From assembly GCA_966430775.1 (NCBI GenBank), contig CBJMMB010000162.1, positions 1 through 5,741 of the forward strand: a stretch of DNA of 5,741 nucleotides. The letters are read 5' to 3'. Origin of the DNA: Dyella_B sp966430775 (GTDB lineage Bacteria > Pseudomonadota > Gammaproteobacteria > Xanthomonadales > Rhodanobacteraceae). The translations under genes and the position numbers were made by a program. Under the pieces are notes generated by a model, which had not been told where the DNA came from, made no database searches, and saw only the letters and a list, made by a program, of their open reading frames with translations. Within the stretch, counting starts at the first letter, position 1, and every line of letters begins with the position of its first letter. Shown here piece by piece: positions 1 to 5,180 of this stretch.

Positions 1-620
1 CCGGTTTTCTGCGCCTGCACGGCGAGCAGTCCATCCAGGCGAGCGGTGCGCGTGTAGCCCGGCAGTACGTTGTTGACGGTGATGCCGTCGGCGGCCAGTT
101 CGCCTGACAGCGTCTTGGCCCAGGCGGCCATCGCGGCGCGCACGGTGTTCGATACGCCAAGCCCCGCGATCGGTTCCTTGACCGAGGTGGAGATGACGTT
201 CACCACGCGTCCGTAGCCGCTGTCGCGCATGCCCTGCAGCACCGCTTGCAGCAAGGTGTGGGCGGCCAGCACGTGCTGGCGGAAGGTGTTTTCGAACGCG
301 CTGGATTCGGCGCTGTGGATGGCGCCGCCGGGCGGGCCGCCGGTGTTGTTGACCAGGATGTGCACCGGCTGGGTCAGCACCAGATCGGCCGCCGCGGCAT
401 GCAGCGCTTCGGAATCGAGCATGTCGACACTGCGCCAGCCATGGCGTTGTGCGGCATGCATGCGCGGCAGGCTGTCGGCGAGTGCGGCCAGCTTGTCGGC
501 GGAGCGCGCCAGCAGGGTGACGTCGGCGCCGAGTTCGGCCAGCTCGATCGCCGCGGCGTGCCCAATGCCTTGCGATGCGCCGCATACCAGGGCGTGACGG
601 CCGCGCAGGTTCAAATCCAT
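1..620 (-). CDS. SDR family oxidoreductase with atypical active site (3' end outside window)
   Basis: This is a Rossmann-fold short-chain dehydrogenase/reductase, presumably a soluble cytosolic NAD(P)-dependent oxidoreductase; the substrate is unknown. Only the first 206 residues are visible; the family usually runs to about 250, so roughly 45 residues lie off the window. The ATG at 620 is preceded by GGGAGAG with 5-nt spacing. Visible motifs are the glycine-rich dinucleotide loop GASQGIG (residues 14-20), NNTGG (91-95, the NNAG equivalent), the first catalytic-type Ser144 in NVIST, and NNVLPGYTRT after strand 6. The Tyr and Lys of the usual YxxxK are replaced by Ser157 and Arg161, at the canonical spacing (Ser +13, +4). 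SDR subfamilies lacking Tyr/Lys are known, so the protein may be a divergent enzyme or a non-catalytic binder. It follows the UspB-like gene by 31 nt and is probably the last visible gene of the asnS transcript. Automated names such as 3-oxoacyl-ACP reductase would be over-specific. Confidence 0.9.
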   Translation of the reverse strand, partial: MDLNLRGRHALVCGASQGIGHAAAIELAELGADVTLLARSADKLAALADSLPRMHAAQRHGWRSVDMLDSEALHAAAADLVLTQPVHILVNNTGGPPGGAIHSAESSAFENTFRQHVLAAHTLLQAVLQGMRDSGYGRVVNVISTSVKEPIAGLGVSNTVRAAMAAWAKTLSGELAADGITVNNVLPGYTRTARLDGLLAVQAQKT

Positions 621-651
621 GTGCTCTCCCGACGGGTGATTGGCGGGTTGG

Positions 652-975
652 TTAGCGGCTGCGCCACTGCATCGCCAGGGCGGCCAGCCAGCAGCCCCAG
701 GCCAGCCACTGACTGTAGCGCCAGATGCGCCACAGGCGCGTGATCGCGGCATCGTCGATGGCAGCGATGGCCGGGGAGCGCAGCACGTTCTGCATGCGCA
801 ACCACAGTTGCGGCCCGTGTGCGGCCTGCGCGCCGCCGGTGTCGACGATCACCTTCCAGTGTTGCGGGTAGTCCTCGCGCAGATGCTTGGCGATGCGAAA
901 CGGCAGCACGGCGTGCGTGATGAAGCAGACCAGGCCGATCACCAGCAAGCCGATATAGACCGCGAAAGGAATCAA
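652..975 (-). CDS. Small two-helix membrane protein, UspB-like
   Basis: This predicted inner-membrane protein has 107 residues. An N-terminal hydrophobic helix (about residues 2-24) is followed by a polar central segment containing VIVDTGG and AAHGPQ (43-56), then a basic, Trp-rich stretch (80-87) and a second hydrophobic helix (about 88-104). Length, two-helix layout and the central VD-GG-x-HG pattern recall UspB (universal stress protein B, about 111 residues in E. coli). This is recognition from memory, not an alignment, so a generic membrane-protein name remains possible. The start is a TTG at 975, chosen because GGAG lies 6 nt upstream and because TTGA overlaps the upstream gene's TGA, a typical translational-coupling arrangement. 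A longer in-frame reading to 1209 runs through the lipoprotein gene and gives a low-complexity His/Arg/Gln-rich N-terminus, so it is rejected. Confidence 0.75.
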   Translation of the reverse strand: MIPFAVYIGLLVIGLVCFITHAVLPFRIAKHLREDYPQHWKVIVDTGGAQAAHGPQLWLRMQNVLRSPAIAAIDDAAITRLWRIWRYSQWLAWGCWLAALAMQWRSR

Positions 976-1772
976 GGGCTTCTCCGCTGCAGGCCGAGGT
1001 CCGCACCCAGCGAGTTGAGCAGGCCGTTGCCTTGCGGAGCCTTGCCGCATACGGCCTTGCTCACCGCTTCCTTGTAGGTGCGATCCATCATGCCGATCCA
1101 CACCACGCCTTCCGGACCGTGCTGGATCTTGTAGCTGCCACCGATGGTGGTCGCGGCGGGCGTATTGGTGGTGGTGCTGGTGGAGAAGGTGCTGGCCGAT
1201 TGCTCCCAATACGTACTGTCGGACTGCTGCTTGGCCGAGCTGTACACCACCAGGTAGCGCGCCTTGTTGCTGGTGACTTCCACGCTGCCGAAGGCGCCGC
1301 TTTCGTCATTGGTCCAGCCCATGTATTCGCACAGCTTCACGTCCTGCGTATCGATCGGCTGGAACGACTCATCCAGTTGCACCACGGTCGGTGCGAACAG
1401 ATAACTGCCGCTGGTGACCGAGCGCCCGACCAGTTCCGATTTCAGGCCGACGGAGTAGGGCAGTTTCACGTCGGGCGGCAAGGTGAAGCTCAAGAAATAG
1501 CTGCGCGAATTGTTGATCGCCACCACCGGGCTGCCGGGGCCGAGCTGGAAACGCTGCGGCCGCCAGGGCAGCAGCGTCTGGTAGGAGAAATCCGCGAAAG
1601 TCGTGCAGCACGGTGTGGCGTCCTGCAGGATCTTCTTGGCGTCGGCAAGCGGCCGGATCGGCTGCGCCTGCGGCAGCAGATCGGTGGGCAGCGGCAGCTT
1701 GGGCAGCTTGACGGTATGGCAAGCGGCAAGCAGCAGCACGGAAGCGAGGGTGAGTACCAGTCGAAAGCGCAT
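972..1772 (-). CDS. MalM-family lipoprotein
   Basis: This 266-residue secreted lipoprotein has a short basic N-terminus, a hydrophobic h-region and the lipobox LAAC, with Cys18 as the lipidated residue. There is no Asp at +2 (His19), so sorting to the outer membrane is expected. The mature part resembles the MalM family (maltose-operon periplasmic protein): a CC-x-x-x-x-DF motif near the start (Cys55-Cys56), a SYFLSFTLP strand (91-99), and FAPTVVQLDESF (126-137), like the family's F-x-P-x-x-x-LD segment. A Ser/Thr-rich stretch spans about 192-213; further cysteines are at 148 and 242. The MalM biochemical role is unsettled even in E. coli, and no maltose genes are seen here, so a sugar-uptake role should not be assumed. 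The gene starts 14 nt after asnS stops and has only a weak Shine-Dalgarno (AAGAA), suggesting coupling to asnS translation. It overlaps the next gene by 4 nt. Confidence 0.85.
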   Translation of the reverse strand: MRFRLVLTLASVLLLAACHTVKLPKLPLPTDLLPQAQPIRPLADAKKILQDATPCCTTFADFSYQTLLPWRPQRFQLGPGSPVVAINNSRSYFLSFTLPPDVKLPYSVGLKSELVGRSVTSGSYLFAPTVVQLDESFQPIDTQDVKLCEYMGWTNDESGAFGSVEVTSNKARYLVVYSSAKQQSDSTYWEQSASTFSTSTTTNTPAATTIGGSYKIQHGPEGVVWIGMMDRTYKEAVSKAVCGKAPQGNGLLNSLGADLGLQRRSP

Positions 1773-1786
1773 GAGTTCTTGGGATA

Positions 1787-3187
1787 TCAGAAGTCGGCGC
1801 TCCCTGCCGCACGTGGATAAGGAATGGCGTCACGGATATTGGTCAGGCCGCACACATATACAAGCAGGCGCTCAAACCCGAGGCCGAAGCCCGCATGCGG
1901 CACGGTGCCGTAACGGCGCAGGTCACGGTACCAGCCGTACGTGGCAGGATCGAGACCGAACTTGGCCATGCGACGGTCCAGGTAATCCAGGCGTTCCTCG
2001 CGCTGAGCGCCGCCGATGATCTCGCCGATGCCCGGGGCCAGCACGTCCATCGCAGCGACGGTTTTCTCATCGTCGTTCAGGCGCATGTAGAAGGCCTTGA
2101 TCTGCTCCGGGTAGTTCATGACGACCACAGGGCGGCCGATATGTTTCTCGGCCAGGTAGCGTTCGTGCTCGGTCTGCAGGTCCACGCCCCAGACCACCGG
2201 GAATTCGAACTTCTGGCCCGATTTTTTGAGGATCTCGATGGCGTCGGTGTAGTCGATGCGCTCGAACGGCTGGCTGATGAACGCCTCCAGGCGGGTGATC
2301 GCGTCGGGCAGCACGCGCTCGGCGAAGAACGCCATGTCGTCGGTGCGCTCTTCCAGCACGGCCTTGAAGATCGCCTTGAGGAAGCCTTCGGCGCAGTCGG
2401 CGTTGGCGGAGAGGTCGGCGAAGGCGATCTCCGGTTCGATCATCCAGAACTCGGCCAGGTGGCGCGGCGTGTTGGAGTTTTCCGCGCGAAAGGTCGGACC
2501 GAAGGTGTAGACCTTGCTCATCGCCAGGCAGTAGGCCTCGACGTTGAGCTGGCCGGACACGGTGAGGAACGCCTCGCGGCCGAAGAAATCCTTGCGGAAA
2601 TCGATCTTGCCCTTCTCGTCGCGCGGCAGGTTGGCCAGATCCAGCGTGGACAGGCGGAACATGTCGCCGGCGCCTTCGGCGTCGGAGGTGGTGATGATCG
2701 GCGTGTTGATCCAGAAGAAGCCCTGCTCGGTGAGGTGCCGGTGGATCGCCGTCATCATCGTGTGGCGCACGCGCGTCACCGCGCCGAACAGGTTGGTGCG
2801 CGGGCGCAGGTGCGCCACTTCGCGCAGGAACTCCATCGAGTGCTGCTTGGGCTGGATCGGGTAGGTGTTGGGGTCGTCGACAAAGCCGGTGACCACGACG
2901 CTCTCCGTCTGCAGCTCAAAGCTCTGCCCCTTGCCCTGCGACGGCACCAGCGTGCCGTTGACGATCACGCCGGCGCCGGTCGTGAGGTGCTTCACCTCGC
3001 TTTCGTAATTGCCGAGGGTGGCCGGCACTACCGCCTGGATGGGGTCGAAGCAGGAGCCATCGCTGATATTCACGAATGACAGGCCCGCCTTGGACTCGCG
3101 AACGGTACGCACCCATCCGCGCACGGTCACCTTGCTGCCGGCCTCGAGTCTGCCGGAAAGGGCCTGTTTGACGCTGACTACCGTCAT
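1787..3187 (-). CDS. asnS: Asparaginyl-tRNA synthetase
   Basis: This cytosolic class IIb aminoacyl-tRNA synthetase activates asparagine with ATP and charges tRNA-Asn. The 466 residues match the length of E. coli AsnRS. An N-terminal OB-fold anticodon-binding domain (about 20-100, with VRGWVRTVR) precedes the catalytic domain. Motif 1 lies around 143-163, ending in WINTPIIT. Motif 2 spans about 233-253, with FRAENSNTPRHLAEFW and its ATP-binding Arg. Motif 3, GFGLGFERLL, lies at 433-442. The FRAENSNTxRHLAEFWM form of motif 2 is typical of AsnRS rather than AspRS. The start ATG has TAGGAG upstream with 9-nt spacing. A hairpin sits just upstream of this ribosome site in the leader. The gene heads a probable four-gene minus-strand transcript and is divergent from the A-type carrier gene. 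Confidence 0.98.
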   Translation of the reverse strand: MTVVSVKQALSGRLEAGSKVTVRGWVRTVRESKAGLSFVNISDGSCFDPIQAVVPATLGNYESEVKHLTTGAGVIVNGTLVPSQGKGQSFELQTESVVVTGFVDDPNTYPIQPKQHSMEFLREVAHLRPRTNLFGAVTRVRHTMMTAIHRHLTEQGFFWINTPIITTSDAEGAGDMFRLSTLDLANLPRDEKGKIDFRKDFFGREAFLTVSGQLNVEAYCLAMSKVYTFGPTFRAENSNTPRHLAEFWMIEPEIAFADLSANADCAEGFLKAIFKAVLEERTDDMAFFAERVLPDAITRLEAFISQPFERIDYTDAIEILKKSGQKFEFPVVWGVDLQTEHERYLAEKHIGRPVVVMNYPEQIKAFYMRLNDDEKTVAAMDVLAPGIGEIIGGAQREERLDYLDRRMAKFGLDPATYGWYRDLRRYGTVPHAGFGLGFERLLVYVCGLTNIRDAIPYPRAAGSADF

Positions 3188-3191
3188 GGAT

Positions 3192-3197
3192 TGAAAC
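3192..3197 (-). promoter_or_regulatory. Ribosome binding site region of asnS
   Basis: On the minus strand the sequence TAGGAG lies 9-10 nt before the asnS ATG (position given to within a few bases). It begins about 12 nt after the 3' arm of the leader hairpin at 3210-3229, so the hairpin itself does not bury it. Confidence 0.6.
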
Positions 3198-3209
3198 TCC
3201 TAAGAGAGG

Positions 3210-3229
3210 CGCCCATCTGTTCATGGGCG
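3210..3229 (-). promoter_or_regulatory. Stem-loop in the asnS leader
   Basis: CGCCCAT and ATGGGCG form a perfect 7-bp stem closing a 6-nt loop, in the presumed 5' untranslated region of asnS and about 12 nt upstream of its Shine-Dalgarno. No T tract follows on the minus strand, so it is not an intrinsic terminator. A role in mRNA stability or translation, or a DNA operator, is possible. The pairing is seen directly; any function is a guess. Confidence 0.4.
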
Positions 3230-3246
3230 TGAAGGCAAGCGGGCAT

Positions 3247-3252
3247 GATAAT
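3247..3252 (+). promoter_or_regulatory. Candidate -10 element for the A-type carrier gene
   Basis: GATAAT matches the sigma-70 -10 consensus at 5 of 6 positions and lies 63 nt before the ATG at 3315. This would give a leader of about 55 nt. No convincing -35 hexamer sits 16-18 bp upstream. The opposite strand of the same segment (CATTAT, 3248-3253) is the best -10 candidate for asnS, so the two promoters may overlap. Confidence 0.35.
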
Positions 3253-3253
3253 G
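3248..3253 (-). promoter_or_regulatory. Candidate -10 element for asnS
   Basis: The minus strand reads CTACATTATCATG here. CATTAT or the overlapping TACATT each match 4 of 6 consensus -10 positions, and no good -35 is visible. It is the most A+T-rich spot in the 127-bp divergent gap, which supports it as the opening region for asnS transcription. The asnS leader would then be roughly 50 nt. Confidence 0.3.
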
Positions 3254-3314
3254 TAGTCGTGCCGCACTGCGACACGCCTTGCATGCTCAAGTGCCCGATT
3301 CAGAACCGCTGTCT

Positions 3315-3641
3315 ATGACCATTTCGATCACCCCGTCCGCTCAACAACGCATGCGCCAATTCCTCGCGCAGGCGCCATCCGCCGCAGGCGTCCGCTTCGG
3401 CGTGAAGCGCACCGGCTGCTCGGGTTTCGCCTATGTGGTGGACCTGGCCGAGCGCGTCGGCGATGACGACCAGACCTTCCAGATCGATGGCGTGCCGGTG
3501 ATCGTCGACACCAAGAGCCTGCCGCTGGTGGAAGGCACCGAGATCGACTTCCAGCGCCAGGGCCTCAACGCCAGCTTCGTCTTCCGCAATCCCAACGCCA
3601 CCGGCGAATGTGGCTGCGGCGAGAGCTTTACGGTCGGCTGA
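3315..3641 (+). CDS. A-type iron-sulfur carrier protein (HesB/IscA/SufA family)
   Basis: This 108-residue cytosolic A-type carrier binds an iron-sulfur cluster, or iron, and delivers clusters to target apoproteins. The three invariant ligand cysteines are present: Cys35 in TGCSG, and Cys99 and Cys101 in ECGCGESF. These are the same residue numbers as in E. coli IscA. GVKRTGCSGFAYV resembles SufA, while DFQRQGLN and FRNPN fit both IscA and SufA, so no paralogue symbol is assigned. No other isc or suf genes are nearby; the gene stands alone, divergent from asnS. The ATG at 3315 is chosen because the family begins immediately with a short strand like TISITPSA. An in-frame TTG at 3279 would add 12 residues without family support. 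No clear Shine-Dalgarno precedes the ATG, which is unusual in this window. Confidence 0.93.
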   Translation: MTISITPSAQQRMRQFLAQAPSAAGVRFGVKRTGCSGFAYVVDLAERVGDDDQTFQIDGVPVIVDTKSLPLVEGTEIDFQRQGLNASFVFRNPNATGECGCGESFTVG

Positions 3642-3658
3642 GCGCCCACTTCATTTCT

Positions 3659-3694
3659 CCCTCTCCCCTCCGGGGAGAGGCCCGGGGTGAGGGG
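3659..3694. repeat. G/C-rich palindromic intergenic repeat
   Basis: CCTCTCCCC (3660-3668) and GGGGAGAGG (3672-3680) form a 9-bp stem with a 3-nt loop. After CCC comes GGGGTGAGG (3684-3692), an imperfect direct copy of the right arm. This CCTCTCCC / GGGAGAGG / GGGGTGAGGG arrangement matches a dispersed intergenic repeat that I recognise from many proteobacterial genomes; one reading frame of it gives the string HPGPLPGGER, often seen in spurious ORFs. It lies 18 nt after the carrier gene's stop. It could act as a transcript-end hairpin, but no T tract follows. Confidence 0.7.
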
Positions 3695-3743
3695 CCAATC
3701 TAGTAGGAACGCTGCTCGCGGCTCCTCCAGCCAATTCAGCGAC

Positions 3744-3773
3744 TTGCGCCATCTCGCTCACCCCGCTTACAAT
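3744..3773 (+). promoter_or_regulatory. Sigma-70-like promoter of the rpsF operon
   Basis: The -35 candidate TTGCGC (3744-3749) and the -10 TACAAT (3768-3773, 5 of 6 matches) are separated by 18 bp. Transcription would start near 3780, leaving a leader of about 98 nt before rpsF. The -10 is the best sigma-70 match in this gap. Confidence 0.6.
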
Positions 3774-3804
3774 TCCGCTTCTGCCTACGCCAAACAGGCG
3801 CAGT

Positions 3805-3858
3805 GCAGCCCTTGCCTCACCGCCTGTCGCGGGAGGCTGCGAGGCCCGTAAGGGTCGC
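3805..3858 (+). promoter_or_regulatory. Structured rpsF leader, candidate S6:S18 autoregulatory RNA
   Basis: Two stem-loops fill the leader. The first pairs GCCTC (3814-3818) with GAGGC (3833-3837) and CCGC (3820-3823) with GCGG (3829-3832), leaving A3819 bulged and a CTGTC loop. An alternative outer stem, GCAGCC (3805-3810) with GGCTGC (3835-3840), competes for the same 3' arm. The second is GCGA/TCGC (3839-3842/3855-3858) around CCC/GGG, with a GTAA (GNRA) loop. It ends 6 nt before the AAGGAG ribosome site. Leaders of rpsF in many bacteria bind the S6:S18 heterodimer through a structure containing a CCG motif. A CACCG occurs at 3818-3822, but I could not match the full consensus. Confidence 0.45.
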
Positions 3859-3864
3859 ATCCAT

Positions 3865-3870
3865 AAGGAG
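3865..3870 (+). promoter_or_regulatory. Ribosome binding site of rpsF
   Basis: AAGGAG lies 7 nt before the ATG at 3878. It fixes that start over an in-frame ATG at 3803, which would add 25 residues read from the structured leader. Confidence 0.85.
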
Positions 3871-3877
3871 TTTCCCA

Positions 3878-4306
3878 ATGACCTTGCGTCATTACGAAGT
3901 TGTATTCCTGGTCCATCCCGACCAGAGCGAACAGGTTCCGGCGATGATCGAGCGCTACAAGGCGCTGATCGCCTCCGACGGCGGCAAGATCCACCGCCTG
4001 GAAGACTGGGGCCGCCGCCAGCTGGCGTACCCGATCGTGAACCTGGCCAAGGCCCACTACGTGATGCTCAACATCGAAGTGAGCCAGGGCGTGCTGAACG
4101 AATTGGAGTCGGGCTTCCGCTTCAACGACGCCGTGCTGCGCCACCTGGTGATCAAGCGCGACGCCGCCGATACCGAGCAGTCCTTCATCCTCAAGAGCAA
4201 GGAAAAGGACGACGCCAAGTCTTCCCGTCGTCGTGACGATGACAGCGATGGCGATGACCGCCGCGTCGGACGTGCCGATAGCGACGACGCCGATCTCGAA
4301 GACTGA
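3878..4306 (+). CDS. rpsF: 30S ribosomal protein bS6
   Basis: bS6 is a small-subunit protein that pairs with bS18 on the central domain (platform) of 16S rRNA. The 142 residues start MRHYE-like (MTLRHYEVVFLV) and contain the family-typical GGKIHRLEDWGRRQLAYPI (35-53), with Lys/Arg for RNA contact, and the HYVMLNIE strand (60-67). The fold ends near residue 100. The rest (about 105-142) is a charged, Asp-, Arg- and Ser-rich tail ending in DADLED. The tail lengthens the protein compared with about 131-135 residues in E. coli and is probably disordered. In E. coli the bS6 C-terminus is glutamylated by RimK; whether that happens here cannot be seen. The gene is first in an operon with rpsR 17 nt downstream and is likely controlled through the leader. 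Confidence 0.98.
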   Translation: MTLRHYEVVFLVHPDQSEQVPAMIERYKALIASDGGKIHRLEDWGRRQLAYPIVNLAKAHYVMLNIEVSQGVLNELESGFRFNDAVLRHLVIKRDAADTEQSFILKSKEKDDAKSSRRRDDDSDGDDRRVGRADSDDADLED

Positions 4307-4323
4307 TCCAGGAGCCCAACGCC

Positions 4324-4554
4324 ATGTCCAAGTTCTTCCGCCGCCGCAAGTTCTGCCGCTTCACGGCCGAAAAGGTCAAAGAGATCGACTACAAGGATCT
4401 CAACACCCTGCGCCAGTACATCACCGAGAACGGCAAGATCGTGCCCAGCCGCATCACCGGCACCAAGGCGCGCTACCAGCGCCAGCTGGCCACGGCCATC
4501 AAGCGCGCGCGCTTCCTGGCGCTGCTGCCGTACACCGACAACCACGACGTTTAA
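4324..4554 (+). CDS. rpsR: 30S ribosomal protein bS18
   Basis: bS18 binds bS6 and the 16S rRNA platform. The 76-residue protein is close to E. coli bS18 (75 residues). It has the basic N-terminal FFRRRKFCRF (4-13, Cys11 conserved), IDYKD (21-25), and the highly conserved IVPSRITGT (39-47) followed by YQRQLATAIKRARFLALLPY (51-70). The C-terminal TDNHDV varies between species. AGGAG lies 9 nt before the ATG. The gene follows rpsF by 17 nt, leaving no room for priB, which occupies this position in E. coli. It is translated from the same transcript as its binding partner, consistent with joint autoregulation. Confidence 0.98.
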   Translation: MSKFFRRRKFCRFTAEKVKEIDYKDLNTLRQYITENGKIVPSRITGTKARYQRQLATAIKRARFLALLPYTDNHDV

Positions 4555-4562
4555 TGCTTCAC

Positions 4563-4588
4563 CTGCCGCCGCTTCCACGCGGCGGCAG
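4563..4588 (+). terminator. Stem-loop between rpsR and rplI, possible attenuator or processing site
   Basis: CTGCCGCCGC and GCGGCGGCAG form a perfect 10-bp, very G+C-rich stem with a 6-nt loop, 8 nt after the rpsR stop. The following TTCCCTT is only a poor T tract, so complete termination is unlikely. Partial termination, or protection of the rpsF-rpsR message from 3' decay, would let rplI be expressed at a different level. The rest of this 101-bp gap shows only short weak hairpins and no clear promoter. Confidence 0.5.
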
Positions 4589-4655
4589 TTCCCTTCGGAC
4601 AACCGTCCACGGCTGCGCCGGGCCCATCCGGTGCTAACGAATCGAGGAATCAATC

Positions 4656-5108
4656 ATGGAACTCATTCTGCTTGAAAAGGTGCGCAACCTCGGCAACCTC
4701 GGCGACAAGGTCAAGGTAAAGCCGGGCTACGGCCGCAACTACCTGCTGCCGCAGGGCAAGGCCGTGCGCGTCAATGCTGAAAACCTGGCCGCGTTCGAAG
4801 CGCGCCGCGCCGAATACGAAGCGAAGGCCAACAATCTGTTGTCCGGTGCTGAAGGCCGCAAAGCCAAGCTGGCCGACGTGTCGGTGACCATTTCCGCCAA
4901 CGCCAGCCCGGAAGGCAAGCTGTACGGCTCGGTGGGCCCGCGCGAAATCGCCGACGCCCTGCAGGCCGCCGGCCACGACATCCACAAGGGTGAAGTGATC
5001 CAGGGCGAAGGCCCGATCCGCCACACCGGCGAGTTCGAGGTGCAGATCAGTCTGCATGCCGACGTACAGACCTCGGTCAAGGTGATCGTGGTTCCCGAGA
5101 AGGCGTAA
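4656..5108 (+). CDS. rplI: 50S ribosomal protein bL9
   Basis: bL9 binds 23S rRNA domain V near the L1 stalk with its N-terminal domain and projects a second domain on a long helix. The 150 residues match the family (149 in E. coli). The N-terminal domain carries MELILLEKV, NLGNLGDKVKVKPGYGRNYLLP (11-32) and QGKAV. The connecting helix runs about 41-75, rich in Ala, Glu, Lys and Arg (FEARRAEYEAKA). The C-terminal domain includes EGKLYGSVGPREIADAL (86-102) and HTGEFEVQISLH (123-134). GAGGA lies 7 nt before the ATG. The gene is 101 nt downstream of rpsR, past a hairpin, and is the last gene before two terminators. Confidence 0.98.
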   Translation: MELILLEKVRNLGNLGDKVKVKPGYGRNYLLPQGKAVRVNAENLAAFEARRAEYEAKANNLLSGAEGRKAKLADVSVTISANASPEGKLYGSVGPREIADALQAAGHDIHKGEVIQGEGPIRHTGEFEVQISLHADVQTSVKVIVVPEKA

Positions 5109-5126
5109 GCTAACCCGGAACTCGGG

Positions 5127-5152
5127 CGGCAAGCGCATCGGCTTGCCGTTTT
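5127..5152 (+). terminator. Rho-independent terminator of the rpsF-rpsR-rplI operon
   Basis: CGGCAAGC (5127-5134) pairs perfectly with GCTTGCCG (5141-5148) around a 6-nt loop, and TTTT follows at once. It starts 18 nt after the rplI stop, the usual place for an intrinsic terminator. Confidence 0.8.
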
Positions 5153-5180
5153 GCATCAGCTTTTCCGTAGCTCGCAACTT

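Noticed and set aside
652..1209. Extended 185-residue version of the UspB-like protein
   Set aside because: The first 78 residues are an out-of-frame reading of the lipoprotein gene. The TTG at 975 has a good ribosome site and the TTGA overlap.
1032..1820. A 262-codon open frame on the plus strand, antisense to the lipoprotein gene
   Set aside because: Its composition is Gly/Arg/His-rich, it has no signal peptide or motif, and it crosses the asnS/lipoprotein junction. The opposite strand has a clear lipobox protein.
1895..3079. A 394-codon open frame on the plus strand, antisense to asnS
   Set aside because: It lies wholly within asnS on the other strand. Its product is rich in Val, Gly, His and Arg with no recognisable domain, as expected for a shadow frame in high-G+C coding DNA.
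3245..3257. Partial Fur-box-like sequence (GATAATG) near the iron-sulfur carrier promoter
   Set aside because: Only one GATAAT hexamer is present, without the repeated or inverted partner needed for a Fur site. It is better explained as a -10 element.
3279..3314. Twelve-residue N-terminal extension of the A-type carrier from a TTG
   Set aside because: A-type carriers normally begin at the short strand encoded from 3315, and no ribosome site precedes 3279.
3651..3878. A 75-codon minus-strand frame between the carrier gene and rpsF
   Set aside because: Its C-terminus is the translated intergenic repeat (HPGPLPGGER) and the rest reads across the rpsF promoter and leader. There is no ribosome site or family similarity.
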